A stretch of 64,000 nt of DNA from Vitrella brassicaformis (Eukaryota > Sar > Vitrellaceae), in assembly GCA_001179505.1 (NCBI GenBank), contig CDMY01000343.1:1-64000 (forward strand), written 5' to 3'. Both the position numbers and the translations under genes were made by a program. Of this stretch, positions 21,871 through 32,600 are shown in pieces; the stretch's first letter is position 1, and every line of letters begins with the position of its first letter. The notes beneath the pieces are model-generated. The model was not told the origin of the DNA, did no database searches, and was given only the letters and a program-made list of their open reading frames with translations.

Positions 21871-23453
21871 ATGGCGTCCTTCAAACAGGTAAGATCACGT
21901 GCAGCACGCCACGCAAAGCAGCCATCGGTGCAGTCAGTGCTGTTGTCTTTATCTACTTGGTGTGGCAGATCAAGTTCTTTGTTGAGTCCAAGGGCGTCCG
22001 CGGGCTGCTCGAGAAGGATGAGTTCCTGCGGTCCTATCGGCAGCTGCTGGACGGTGGCCGTACGGTCCACTCATACGACAGGAAGTTCGGCGAGCTGAAT
22101 GCACTCGTGAGGACCAACTCGGCAAGCCCCAAGGTGGCTGTCTGTGTGCTCCATGGATTCGGCGCCAACATGGTGAGTCACACACAAACAAGGGTGGCTC
22201 TGCATTGATCTGTCTGTCTGTCTGCCTGTCTATTGCTGTGTGCGTGTGTGTATGCGTGCAGGAGAACCTCTCGCCCTTCTCAGGTCTGCAAAATAAATGG
22301 ATGGCGACGTGGTGGCCGGGAGTGCTGCTGCACTGATCTGTGCGTTGTCATTTGTTAGATCAGACGTGTGCGAGAGGGTGATTGGCGCGTCGGCTGAATG
22401 GGTGAGTCGCACTATCACACACACACGCACACACAGGGTCCAATCGTGTGTGGTGTCCACACACAACACAGGTGTGCATCATCCCCAATGGTGGGCTTGA
22501 TCTGGGTGGCGGCAGCAGGGCCTGGTGGATGATCGACCTACAGCGGCTGCAGGCCAAGATCATGAACCTCCAGTTCTCAGAGATCACAAAAGACGTCCCG
22601 GCCGGTGAGCCAACAAACAGATGGGTGAAAGAGTTACCTTTTTGTATCGGCCGGTCTCTGTGTGTGTGTGTGTGTGTGTATCTGGTTATAGGGCTTGACG
22701 TTGCCAGGAGTCGGGTGCTTGATCTGATGCAGGAGGCGTCAACGGCCTACTCGCTGCCGCCCGATGCATGGTCCGTGTGTGGATTCTCACAGGGTACGTC
22801 ACCCAGACAGACCGACTGAACACACACACACAAATGTGTATGCGACCAGCAGGTGGCATGCTTACTGGTGACCTGCTCGTCCACATGGAGCCGCCGCCAA
22901 ATGTAGCCGGTAGCTACAAACACACTCACAGCACATGTGGGTTTCATGCTGCCGTCTGGTCATGGTGCAGGTCTGTTCTCCGCGGCCCTCATCTGCGAGG
23001 ATCTGTGGACAGAGCAGATCAGCAAGAAGCCGCTCGAGGCGCGGGAGAGGCTCAAGAAGTGTGCCATCGTGCAGTCACACGGGACCACAGACATGGTAGG
23101 TATGGTCGCCACACGTATGCCGGCACACACAAGTGTCGTGTCTAGGATGTGTATTCATGTATCTGTATGTCTTCGTGTGTGTGTGTGTGTGTGTGTGTAG
23201 GTGGTGCCGGTTATCGCAGGTCATTGGATGAGAGACTACTGGCAGAAACAGGGGCTGAAAGTCGGTACGTGAGAGGGAGGCAGGAAAAGGGAGACACTCT
23301 GACACACGCACCCCGTCGATGCCTCATCTCTCGATGCTCGTGTGTGTTTGAGCAGACTTCGACCAGTTCAACGGTCCACATGCAGTGGGTCCAGGGGCGG
23401 TGGACAAGTTCTTTGCCAAGGTGCTCGAGGCAGACAGGGCAAAGACACGATGA
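21871..23453 (+). CDS. Acyl-protein thioesterase / lysophospholipase-type alpha/beta hydrolase
   Basis: Exons 21871-21888, 21969-22172, 22262-22283, 22364-22401, 22472-22604, 22692-22793, 22853-22909, 22971-23095, 23201-23264, 23356-23453; 861 nt (286 aa). Family motifs: VAVCVLHGFGANMENLSPF (oxyanion region), the nucleophile elbow GFSQGG (split by an intron after CAG G), catalytic Asp in SHGTTDMVVPV and catalytic His in NGPHAVGP. Such enzymes cleave acyl thioesters from proteins or hydrolyse lysophospholipids, and the substrate cannot be told from sequence. Retaining intron 1 would instead join an upstream frame and supply a hydrophobic segment (AVSAVVFIYLVW). The last exon and 3' flank are duplicated at 29047-29607. 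Confidence 0.85.
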
Positions 23454-23912
23454 GCAGACGGGTTAATGATCGACAGAATTGGCGGCAGCGGAGGGCTGCC
23501 TGGGCCTGGTGGCCGTGTGTATACGGACGGAGAGGGCGCGTTTTGCCTGTGGGTGGCCTTTCCTGTGTTTGTGTGGCTCTCTATCGCTCATGACTTGACT
23601 AACTGAATTGACTGCGTGTGACCACACGACCGTCTTATGTGTGAGATGCATGGTTTCATCGATACTTGACCGCATGACATATGGATGATCGAACAGTGAT
23701 CGTCTGTGGACACACGCAGCAACATAAACGCCGTGAGAGTGGGGGACTGACTTACTTTTCGAGACAAGGCCTGGCCTTCTGTAAAAATGAAGGCCAGGCC
23801 TTGTCTCTCACACACGCATCGACAGACCTGTGTTCGCTTGTGTTGCCATCGCTATGATTCGCACTGTGGGCTGAGACGCCCGCCGTCTCGATCCGATGAC
23901 TTGAACGGTGGA
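23454..23912. repeat. Convergent spacer with long perfect inverted repeat
   Basis: GAGACAAGGCCTGGCCTTC (23761-23779) and its exact reverse complement (23789-23807) are separated by 9 bases. Flanking parts (23454-23680 and 23863-23921) recur at 29208-29607. Confidence 0.8.
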
Positions 23913-25297
23913 TCATGCAAAGGTGCTCCGGTAGAACTTCAGCTCTTCAATGCTCTCGCGAATGTCCTCCTGCACGCACAGCACAAAACAGCCACACAGA
24001 CAGACAGACAGACGCGTAAAGAAAGGCCTGTGGCACATCTGGTGGTGGGTGCGTAGCATATGTACCAGTGCTCTGTGTCGGCCTTTCTTCAGAGGTGGAG
24101 TCAGGGCTGCTTATTGACGGACAAACCAGCGAGCGACACAGAGACCGGCCATGGCATGGCAGCGCAGCGCACACGAACATCAAAGGCCTCTGTGTGTACC
24201 TGCCTGCCTGCCTACCTGGGTACCACCTCCTGCAGAGCTCCTTCACCGTGCTCACGTCGACAATCCTGCAGCAAAGCAAGACGCAAACAAATCAACAGAC
24301 GAACCGAACGAGCCATGACATACCCCTGCCTTGCAAGGTAAGCATCCGCCCGGCCGGCTCGCTTGGTGCATCTGTCCGTCTGTCTGTCTGTCTGTCGGTT
24401 GGTAGGTCCCTCACCCCCCCAGGTGACCTGTAGTGTAGGTATCGTTCCAGCTTGGGCATGTCCTTCACCAGAAACCTCCTGTCCACATGCACACTGTTGC
24501 CCGCCTGCACACACACCCACACACACACCAACAGCAGCAAGCCACAGAGAGACCAGGTAGACCATTCAGCAGCCAGCCGCCGATGCCCTCCCTCCCCGGC
24601 TGCCCACCGCACCAGCGGCGCCTCTCTCTCCTGGGCGTACTGTCGGATGAAGGCAAGAATCTGCTCCTCGGCGTCTGAAAGGCTCATCGTCGACTTGCGC
24701 ACTTTATCAGTCAGACCTGCCATGAGTGCCATCCATTCCAGCAACAGCAGCAGCATGGTGGTTGGTGCACCACTCGTCCATGGAGTCCAGGAGCGAGTCA
24801 GGGGCATGAATCACGAGATCTGGACCCTGAATGACATCGAACGAACAAACAAACGAACACACACACAACAACGCACACATTACATAAGCCTCCTCCGGTC
24901 AGCCATGCCATCCATGTACAGTGCGCACCTCGATGACTCGTTCGAGCTGCCCATCCGTCACCAAAACAGCCGCCTCAATTACCATGTCCTTCGCCGTATC
25001 GAGGCCCGTCATCTCCAGATCTATCCACACCAAGGGCGACTCCAGCCGCTCCGGAGAAGCCTGGCCCGTGTTCATCTGCAGGCCTTGAGAGGGTATCGCT
25101 GTGCTGCTACTGCTGCTGCTGCAGAGCAGCGTCCTGAGTTTGCTGATCAGCTTGCCGGTGCGGCAGGCAACGGGAATGAGTCGCGGGAAGGCCAGCACAA
25201 CGGAGTGGCACAGGATACAGAGGAAGACGCTCAGCACATCTGTCGACCTGCACCTGCGAGCTAAGCGGCGAGGCCTTCCTTCCTGGCCGTTTGTCAC
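23913..25297 (-). CDS. Oligoribonuclease (DEDDh 3'-5' exoribonuclease)
   Basis: Degrades 2-5 nt RNA leftovers, usually in mitochondria or cytosol. Exons 24929-25297, 24613-24826, 24428-24504, 24216-24265, 24066-24109 and 23913-23969. Catalytic motifs: [10 protein letters not shown] (Exo I), [20 protein letters not shown] (Exo II) with ERYLHYR, then [15 protein letters not shown] and [20 protein letters not shown] (Exo III His and Asp). The second exon is odd. WCTNHH and the expected [11 protein letters not shown] are in frames one base apart, and no GT or GC donor of the right phase lies between them, so a 1-nt assembly error, an unusual intron or a broken gene is possible. About 85 residues precede the core, perhaps an organelle leader. 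Translation may instead start at 25075. Confidence 0.88.
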
Positions 25298-25311
25298 CTT
25301 GGAGCGGCCAA

Positions 25312-26783
25312 ATGTCTGTGAGTGGCCGTGAGCTCAGTAGGAGCAGAGTGAAGCGACGTTTGGACGAGGACCCGTCCAGCTGGCAGGGATGCCGAGGAGA
25401 TGGTGAGGAGCGCCGCGTGACCAGGTGGGTGAGAAGATGATGGTCTGCTGATGGCAGATGCCGACCCACCTGCCACCGAAGCGGCCGCGCTGTGGGTGGC
25501 AGGGACACGTTAACCAAGCCGGCGGCAGACGATGGTGAGAGATGGCAGACTGCAGGCCGGCAGACACACGTCCATTCAGCTTCTTTGTACGTCATGTGTG
25601 TATGCAGGCACCGCCAGCACCCTGACGTCCACGACGTTGCACCATCGTCCACCAAGAGCAACTCCCTCTACCAGCTGCCCCCCACGGACAACGACGGTCC
25701 GACCATGCCCATGCCCCTGGTAGAGATCAAGACAGAGCCGGACCGCTCGAGGCCCACCAGGATCATCAACAAACTCAACAAACACAACACCGACGTCCAA
25801 CAGCAAGACCAACTTCACCAATACCAGCACTACTACCACCACCACCAGCACCAGCAGCAGCAGCAGCAGTCGGTGCAGGGAGGTGGCGATGGGAGCACAC
25901 CGGGATCGTGTTTGTTTTCGGTGGATCCAGGGGTTGGCGACGAGCAGGTGCGGCAGATGTTGGGGTTCTCTGTCGACGTGTCCCGCACCATCGACGCGGC
26001 CGGGTGGACGTGCGAGATGGACGTGTGGCGCAGCGTTGTGCAGATCGGATCACCAGGTGGTTGGGTGTGAGGGTGAGGAAGGGGGTGGGGGGTGGGCGGC
26101 AGGAGATGCCGTGGGTTTCTGTGTCCGCCAGCTCAGATTTGCTGGGTTTCTTTGACGCCATCGACTATGAGGATACCGCTCTGGGCCTCGTCACGATGGC
26201 CGGTAGGCTCGGACGGCAGGGCGGCAGGCACGCAACACAATCAATGCCTTCATGCGACAAGATCTGCCTGTCTGCCTGCTGTCAGTTGAGCGTTTGGTTC
26301 GTCGCGAGGCCCTGCTGCTGGTGATAGACCATATGCCGGGCAAGGACGAGGCACACAGCGGAAACGCTGTCGTGGACAACGCAAAAACCGTCAAACTAGT
26401 TGGTATACATAGATGCATTGACGCGCGCACACGTCTCTGTCTGCCTGGACGTCTGTGCGTGTGTGTGTATGTGTGTGTGTGGACACACAGCGATATTAAT
26501 CGGCTGTATACTGGAGATCTGGCAGTTGCAGAAGAGTGTCGACCCCAGTCTGCTCGCCCGCATCGCTATCGTACTGAGGGGTGAGTGAACAGTACACGGA
26601 CGCGCACACATACACCAGACAGAGAGACACAGATGTGTCCACGCACCAGGTCGCGGTGTGGGTCGCAAGATGCGCGCGGGGATGTACAAGGTGCGCATCC
26701 AGCCCCTCGAGGCCAGCCAGTCATCCTCCAGTATGCTGGCCGCCCAGGCCTCCTCGAGCCGTCCATCAAACACGACTGACTGA
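25312..26783 (+). CDS. Unknown protein with Gln/His-rich region
   Basis: Exons 25312-25424, 25608-26056, 26137-26202, 26286-26402, 26491-26580 and 26650-26783 give 969 nt (322 aa). The basic N-terminus leads to [20 protein letters not shown] (IKTE fits a sumoylation consensus) and a His/Tyr/Gln run ([18 protein letters not shown]). A globular C-terminal half follows ([70 protein letters not shown]). A nuclear or regulatory role is a guess. It starts 14 bp from the longest version of the oligoribonuclease gene. Confidence 0.65.
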
Positions 26784-27457
26784 ATGAATCAATCACCGAA
26801 GTGTATGTGAGACGGCGGCAGTGGTGTAGACAGGCAGATCATGATGCGGGGGTAGGCAGCCAACTAGTTAGTGGGTTGGTAGAAGTAGATGACAGTCGCG
26901 GTCTTTGGGCCATGTGTGGTGGTGGCCCAAAGACATAGGACGCTTCCAATATGCATTTGCATCTTTCATTCATCAACGTGCCCCTCATGAAAAGTCACAC
27001 CCACACCCACACCCACACGGTCCCATCTTTCTCCTCCTCCACAGACTACCACAAACTACCACACACGCACGATGTCTCACTACACACACATGACGCTGCG
27101 GCAATTCGACGCGCGAGAAGCCACCAGTTGCCGATTCGTGTCGCAGATCAGTGAGCCCAGTTGCCGATTCGGGTTGTGTGCGGATTGGCGGCTTTGACAG
27201 ACGCACCACACATGATGCAGACGGACAGACGGACAGACAGACAGACAGACACGCTTGGTGTGACGTATACACCGCTTTACACATTAGCACAGTGATCGAT
27301 CGATCGATCGATCATTCAGAAGCAAAGCGCTCTCCTTTTGCCGTGTGTTTGGCGCTGTTGATTAGCTGATTGATCCATCGGCACGCCCCACTCGATAGGC
27401 ACTCACCCATCCGTCTGTCGGCCATCCGTCGATCGAGTTTGTGTGAGTGAGCGAGCC
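26784..27457. repeat. Spacer with inverted and direct repeats
   Basis: GTCTTTGGGCC (26901-26911) pairs with GGCCCAAAGAC (26924-26934). Sequence at about 26965-27015 (CATCAACGTG...CCTCATG...GTCACACCCACACC) recurs at about 28410-28455, beyond the next gene. CCAGTTGCCGATTCG occurs twice (27123 and 27155). A (GATC)n run lies at 27295-27313. Confidence 0.6.
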
Positions 27458-27675
27458 ATGGTGAAGGCGTCATCCAAGAGCACGACGGCCAGCAAGGGCA
27501 AGACGGGCAAGGGCAAGACGGGCAAGGGCAAGACGGGCAAGGGCAAGACGGGCAAGGGCAGCACCAAGAAAGCGGGACCCACCAAGAATGCAGGTAACAC
27601 ACACTAACACACTGACAGACAGACACAGACAGACAGAGACAGACAGACACCCAGACAGACGAACAGACGGGTTCA

Positions 27676-27710
<35 letters not shown>

Positions 27711-28229
27711 TCTGGTGCAGACGTGTTCTCCTCGACGACAGTCCGAAAGACCAGACTGATCTCAGACGATCACGACTTTGCTTCAGCTTCCGATCGTGAG
27801 AGAGACACACACACACGTACACACACACACACACACGCACAAATGATTGTGTCTTGTGTGTCGCAGGCAAGAAGTACGTACCCCCACGCCACTTGCTTCC
27901 GCTGTGTGGCGTGTGTGTGTGTGTGCAGGTTTGCAGACTTCGAGACCGCCAAACTGCCAGAGTTCCAGTGGCACGACTACGCCAAAGTCCTGCACATGGT
28001 ACCGACACCCATCCCCCCCCCACGCACGTGCCACATATATGTGCGCGCGTACTCATTTTCTCTCTCTGTGCAGCTCAACGAAGGTCGGCAGCAACCTTTC
28101 AGTGCGGTCACATTCGAGGCTGGCATGCGCCGTCTAAACCAGACGAACTATTACCACATGTGTGTGCACGCACACACACACACACACACAGAGTGCGCGC
28201 AGATGGTGGGGTGGCCACGTGCGCAATGG

Positions 28230-28263
<34 letters not shown>

Positions 28264-28319
28264 TGTGTGTCAGAGACGAAGGTAACAAGACGTTGGCGGT
28301 GATCAAGCCTCGTCTCTGA
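27458..28319 (+). CDS. Small Lys/Gly-repeat basic protein, unknown
   Basis: Six exons: 27458-27593, 27721-27795, 27867-27873 (only 7 nt), 27929-27998, 28074-28159, 28274-28319; 420 nt (139 aa). The N-terminus is four copies of KGKTG followed by KGSTKK, a charge pattern like histone H1 tails. The rest is a compact, non-repetitive domain (FADFETAKLPEFQWHDYAKV, FEAGMRRLNQTNYYH, NKTLAVIKPRL). The 7-nt exon GCAAGAA links SDR to KKFADF and is supported by phase on both sides and by the total length. No family is recognised; a nucleic-acid-binding role is plausible from charge only. Confidence 0.65.
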
Positions 28320-28557
28320 CTGACTGCCTCTCAGCCTGTCATAGCCTAGCCAACTGACTTATCGTCACTGACTGATGTGGATGTGCATGAGTGGACAAGC
28401 GTATGGTCATTCATTTCATCAACGTGTCCCTCATGCAATGTCACACCCACACCACCATCACCATCACCCACGCGCTAGCTACGAAGCGAGGCTTCCGCGA
28501 CTTCCATCCATCCATCCCTCCCCACGCAGTGCAGTCAATTGCACGTGTGTGGATCGA

Positions 28558-29040
28558 TCATGTGCCATACTGTTTCCTCTCGAAGGCCGCCCGCTGCCTC
28601 TCACGCAGCTCCTCACGGTCCCTCTCACACTCAACTATCAGCAGCCGACCGCACCACACACCTTGCCCCTCCTCTGGCCCTTGCGCTTGCTGCACCTCTC
28701 CCTCTCCCTCTCCCTCTCGGCCTGATGTTGCCCTGTTGATCAGATTCCTCTCTTGGCCGCTCGATGTCCATCGTGTCCTGCCCCTCCTCCCCTTTATCTG
28801 TGATCATGGCGGCATCGCCCTTGGCCTCCCGTATGGCCCGCCGCATCCACTGCAGCAGGCTCTGCTGCCGACGCCGCCGCCTGCTGCCCGATCCACTGCC
28901 GCCGTCACGAAAGGACTGCCACTTGGATACGTCGCGGACCGCAATGATGGGCCGGTGGCGAGAGAGATACAGCACCCGGTAGGGCGGGGTACGGCGGGAC
29001 CTTCGTTGAGGCCGCCGTCCACCGTAGGGGCCGTGTGTGG
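28558..29040 (-). pseudogene. Truncated gene remnant (3' exons only)
   Basis: A minus-strand frame from about 29040 (YRVLYLSRHRPIIAVRDVSK, later LLQWMRRAIREAKGDAAMIT) runs to a donor near 28692 and splices in phase to a last exon coding VECERDREELRERQRAAFER and ending at the TGA 28558-28560. The composition looks genuinely coding. No ATG or upstream exon exists: immediately upstream (29047) begins the segment copied from the hydrolase 3' end. The 5' part was probably lost when that segment arrived. Confidence 0.45.
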
Positions 29041-29046
29041 TAGACC

Positions 29047-29607
29047 CGGCACACACACACACCCCGTCGACGCCTCACCTCTCGATGCTCGTGTGTGTTT
29101 GAGCAGACTTCGACCAGTTCAACGGTCCACATGCAGTGGGTCCAGGGGCGGTGGACAAGTTCTTTGCCAAGGTGCTCGAGGCAGACAGGGCAAAGACACG
29201 ATGAGCAGACGGGTTAATGATCGACAGAATTGGCGGCAGCGGAGGGCTGCCTGGGCCTGGTGGCCGTGTGTATACGGACGAAGAGGGCGCGTTTTGCCTG
29301 TGGGTGGCCTTTCCTGTGTTTGTGTGGCTCTCTATCGCTCATGACTTGACTAGCTGAATCGACTGCGTGGGACCACACGACCGTCTTATGTGTGAGATGC
29401 ATGGTGTCCTGTTTTCATCGATACTTGATCGCATTAAGGCTGCACGAAGGAGGAGCCAAGTGGAGGAGATGGCAGGCCGAAAACAGGCGGGGTCGGGTTT
29501 GTCTCGGATTCTCGCCATTCTCGTCCGACTCGCCCAAACTTTCTGGAGGGGGCACTGTGGGCTGAGACGGCCGTCTCCATCAACGAGACTTGACGGTGGA
29601 TCATGAC
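29047..29607 (+). repeat. Segmental copy of the hydrolase last exon and 3' flank
   Basis: Near-identical to 23303-23921: last intron end, the whole 98-nt last exon, stop codon and about 220 bases after it, then a more diverged part ending CGGTGGATCATG. The copy lacks the region that holds the 19-bp inverted repeat in the original. The exon copy has no upstream gene to join. Confidence 0.9.
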
Positions 29608-32600
29608 TACAATCAGTGCACTGGCTGCTGCAGAAGCTGGAGAGCCCGAGGAAAGGGGGCATATAGAGGTCTGTCTGTCCGTCTGCACCACCGACTACGT
29701 GCGGCCACACTAAACCTCGTGTGTGGTGTGCTTTCTTCTGCTCCAGGCTGACCATCTTTCGGCCTCTGTGGCCTTCCACGGGACCCCGCGGACAACAGAG
29801 AGGTATGGCAATGCACGGGGCATGCACCTTACCGATGGCATTGTGCCGTTGGGTGTCCCTCAGAGACCAGGAGAGCGGCCACACCTTCTCGACACAAGTA
29901 CCTTCAGCCCAAAGGCTGTTTGTGTGCCCGCACGCGCCCTTGCGTTGTTATCGTGTGCAGTTTGATGTGTTGTTCGGTGCCGTGATCGTGCTGAATGCGG
30001 TGATAATTGGAGTGGAGGTGGACTGGGGCAAAAAGATGAAGGAGGGAAAGGGCAGGCGGTACGCGACATGGCATTGCATCATCCGCATGGACGCACACGT
30101 GCATGTCTGATTGGGTGTTGGGTATTGGTTGGTGTCTCGTCTGTCTGCCAGAGAGCTCCATTGGTTCGTCCTCGAGGTCAGGAAGGAGACATGACCACCC
30201 AGCACAAACATATGCATACGTACAAGGCCTCAATCGTCTGTGTGGTCATAAATCGCTCCGGAGAACATCTTTGCAGCGGTGTTCTTTCTCGAGTTTGTGT
30301 TGCGGTATCGTGTGCTGCGAAACATGTACTTCAGGGACGCGTGGAACTGTACGCTGTCAATGCGATTGTTCTACACTTACTTGCCAGCAGTCCGTTTAAT
30401 GTTTGTGTGTCAGGCTTCGATTTCTTTCTGGTGGTGGTCGCTGCTGTCGATGTGTGGGTGCTCACGGTGAGCTAGACAGGGTGTCCATTCGCAATGGACA
30501 CGTGTGTGCGCTTGCGTCCCTTCTGTGCCTTCAGTGGATCATGGAGACAACAGCAAGCGCTATTCGGGTACGCGAACTGCGCACTGACGGATGTGATCAG
30601 ATTTTGTGGTTGGGTGTTCGTGTGTGTGCAAGTGTTGACGCTTCTGCGTATTGTGCGTCTGTTTCGGCTTGCAAGACTGGTCAGGCTCTTCAGAATTTTC
30701 AAGGAGCTGTGGTACGCCGCGCCAACCACACACGCGACTGCATCGGTCCGTCCGTGTGCACGTGTGTCCACCGATTGCGTTGCATTGCAGGTTGTTGATG
30801 AGCGGCCTGGTGACGTCGATGAGGACCCTTTCGTGGGTGGGCCTCCTGCTGTTCCTCTTCCTATACATATCTGCCATATTGTAACCACACACAGACAGCA
30901 CAGCACAGCACAGAGCTCAATTGTACATCTTTGTTTGTGTGCACATGTGTGTGTCTTCTGTGGGTGCATTTGCTCGGCAGTGTGACACAGATTGTCAAGC
31001 AATCGTCGGAATTTGAAGGAGATGAAGAGGTACATAGGCTGGGTGGCTGGGTGGGTGGGTGGGAGACACACACCTTTGCGCACCAATATGCCACAGGTCC
31101 GCGATCTGTGGGGCACGGTGCCCCGCTCGATGTAGGTCTGGGAAGGAGAGACACACTGGCGCACATTGCCTGGTCTGTGTGTGTGTATGTGTGTGTGTGT
31201 GTGTGTGTGCGTAGGTTCACGCTGTTCCAAGTCATGACGATGGCCGACTGGGCAGGTAGACAAAGAAGCAATGCGGTGGTGTGCATCATTCGTCGATGTG
31301 AGCATACGTCTACGCAGAGCCGGTCCGTCACGTCATGACCAAGATGCCCTGGCTCGCAGCATTCTTCATCCTCTTCATCGGGTACGTCCCCACACCGACA
31401 ACATACGGCAACACACTTGCCTGTGTCTTGTCAGTGTGACTGCTTTCGCCATCATGAACCTGGTCATCGGCATCATCTGCGAAAGCACTCTCTCGGCCGT
31501 CAACAACGACGAACGAGAGGTCAGTCAGCCATTTATTCCAGAAGGACAACTATGTATGTGCCAAAGGTGTCTGCGATCAGGTGAACCTGAAGTTGGAAGA
31601 GGAGTGGCGGACGTTGCTGGAATCGCTCCACGACATATTCGACACCATGAACCACAATGTACCAATCGAGATGTCAGCCGCTGGGCCATAGACGGCAGAT
31701 GTGTGTGTGTGTTGTGTGCGGCGCAGAGCGACGGGGCCATCTCTCGTGACGACTTTCTCGATGCACTGCAAGACGACAAAGTCATGATAGACAGAGGCAC
31801 ACATAAAAGCACGGTCTCATTGCTGGCTCTTCGTGCAGGTGGTCGGCCGCTTGCTGGCTGTTGGAATTGAGGTGGTCGATGCGGAGGAGCTCTATGACGT
31901 GCTCGACGCCAACGGTATGCCATGCGCACACACGCACAGGACCGATCGGCCGATCGGTTCCTGTGCCCTGTGTGTGTGTCAGGCGATGGCGTGATCAGTC
32001 TGGATGAGTTCATCGACGGCTGCGTCCGTCTCAAGGTGCGCCAGAGCGAGAAACAGAGAGACACTTGGACGTGCGCTGTCTCTCTCTGGTGTGCAGGGTG
32101 CGCCCAAGTCAGTGAACCTGCTGGCGGTGCAGTGCGACCAGCGCAACATCAAGCGAAGGCTGGTTCACCTCGAGAAACGACTCGACACGCTCATCGCCGC
32201 CGCGGTGCAGTGCGTCGCCACCCGCACAAAAGGGGGCGACCGTCGTCAGACTCAAGCAGCCGATGACGACGCCGCACAAGACAACAAAGACAGCAGCAGC
32301 AGCAGCAGCAGCATTGGCGGAGAACCAGAACCGGGCGAGAAAACACACCCAGAGGTGCTGCGCCATGACATCTGTGACCGATTTGCCGATGCTCGAACGT
32401 CTGTTGTGCTGTGTCTCATGTCTCAGAAGGGGCGCACGGCAATCGGCGCCGGCAAGGGCGTCGATTTCACCCATCAGTGGCTCAAGCGCAGCCGCACCGA
32501 CCATCACCACCACCACCACCGTCAGCACAGCAGCAGCAGCAGCAGCAACGATGACGACCCAATCAAGCGCGCCTCCACCACCACCGACAATCTGCAAGGC

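Noticed and set aside
22910-22931. 22-nt intron with acceptor at 22931 in the hydrolase
   Set aside because: It is too short for splicing. The 61-nt intron ending at 22970 keeps the frame and the family alignment.
24499-24560. Regular CA/TG runs as Z-DNA or origin signals
   Set aside because: Such microsatellites are everywhere in this window, so no single tract is informative.
29923-29961. 39-nt intron (gtgtgc...gcag) in the channel N-terminus
   Set aside because: It is in frame and shorter than nearly all other introns here. I kept it as exon sequence, though either reading works.
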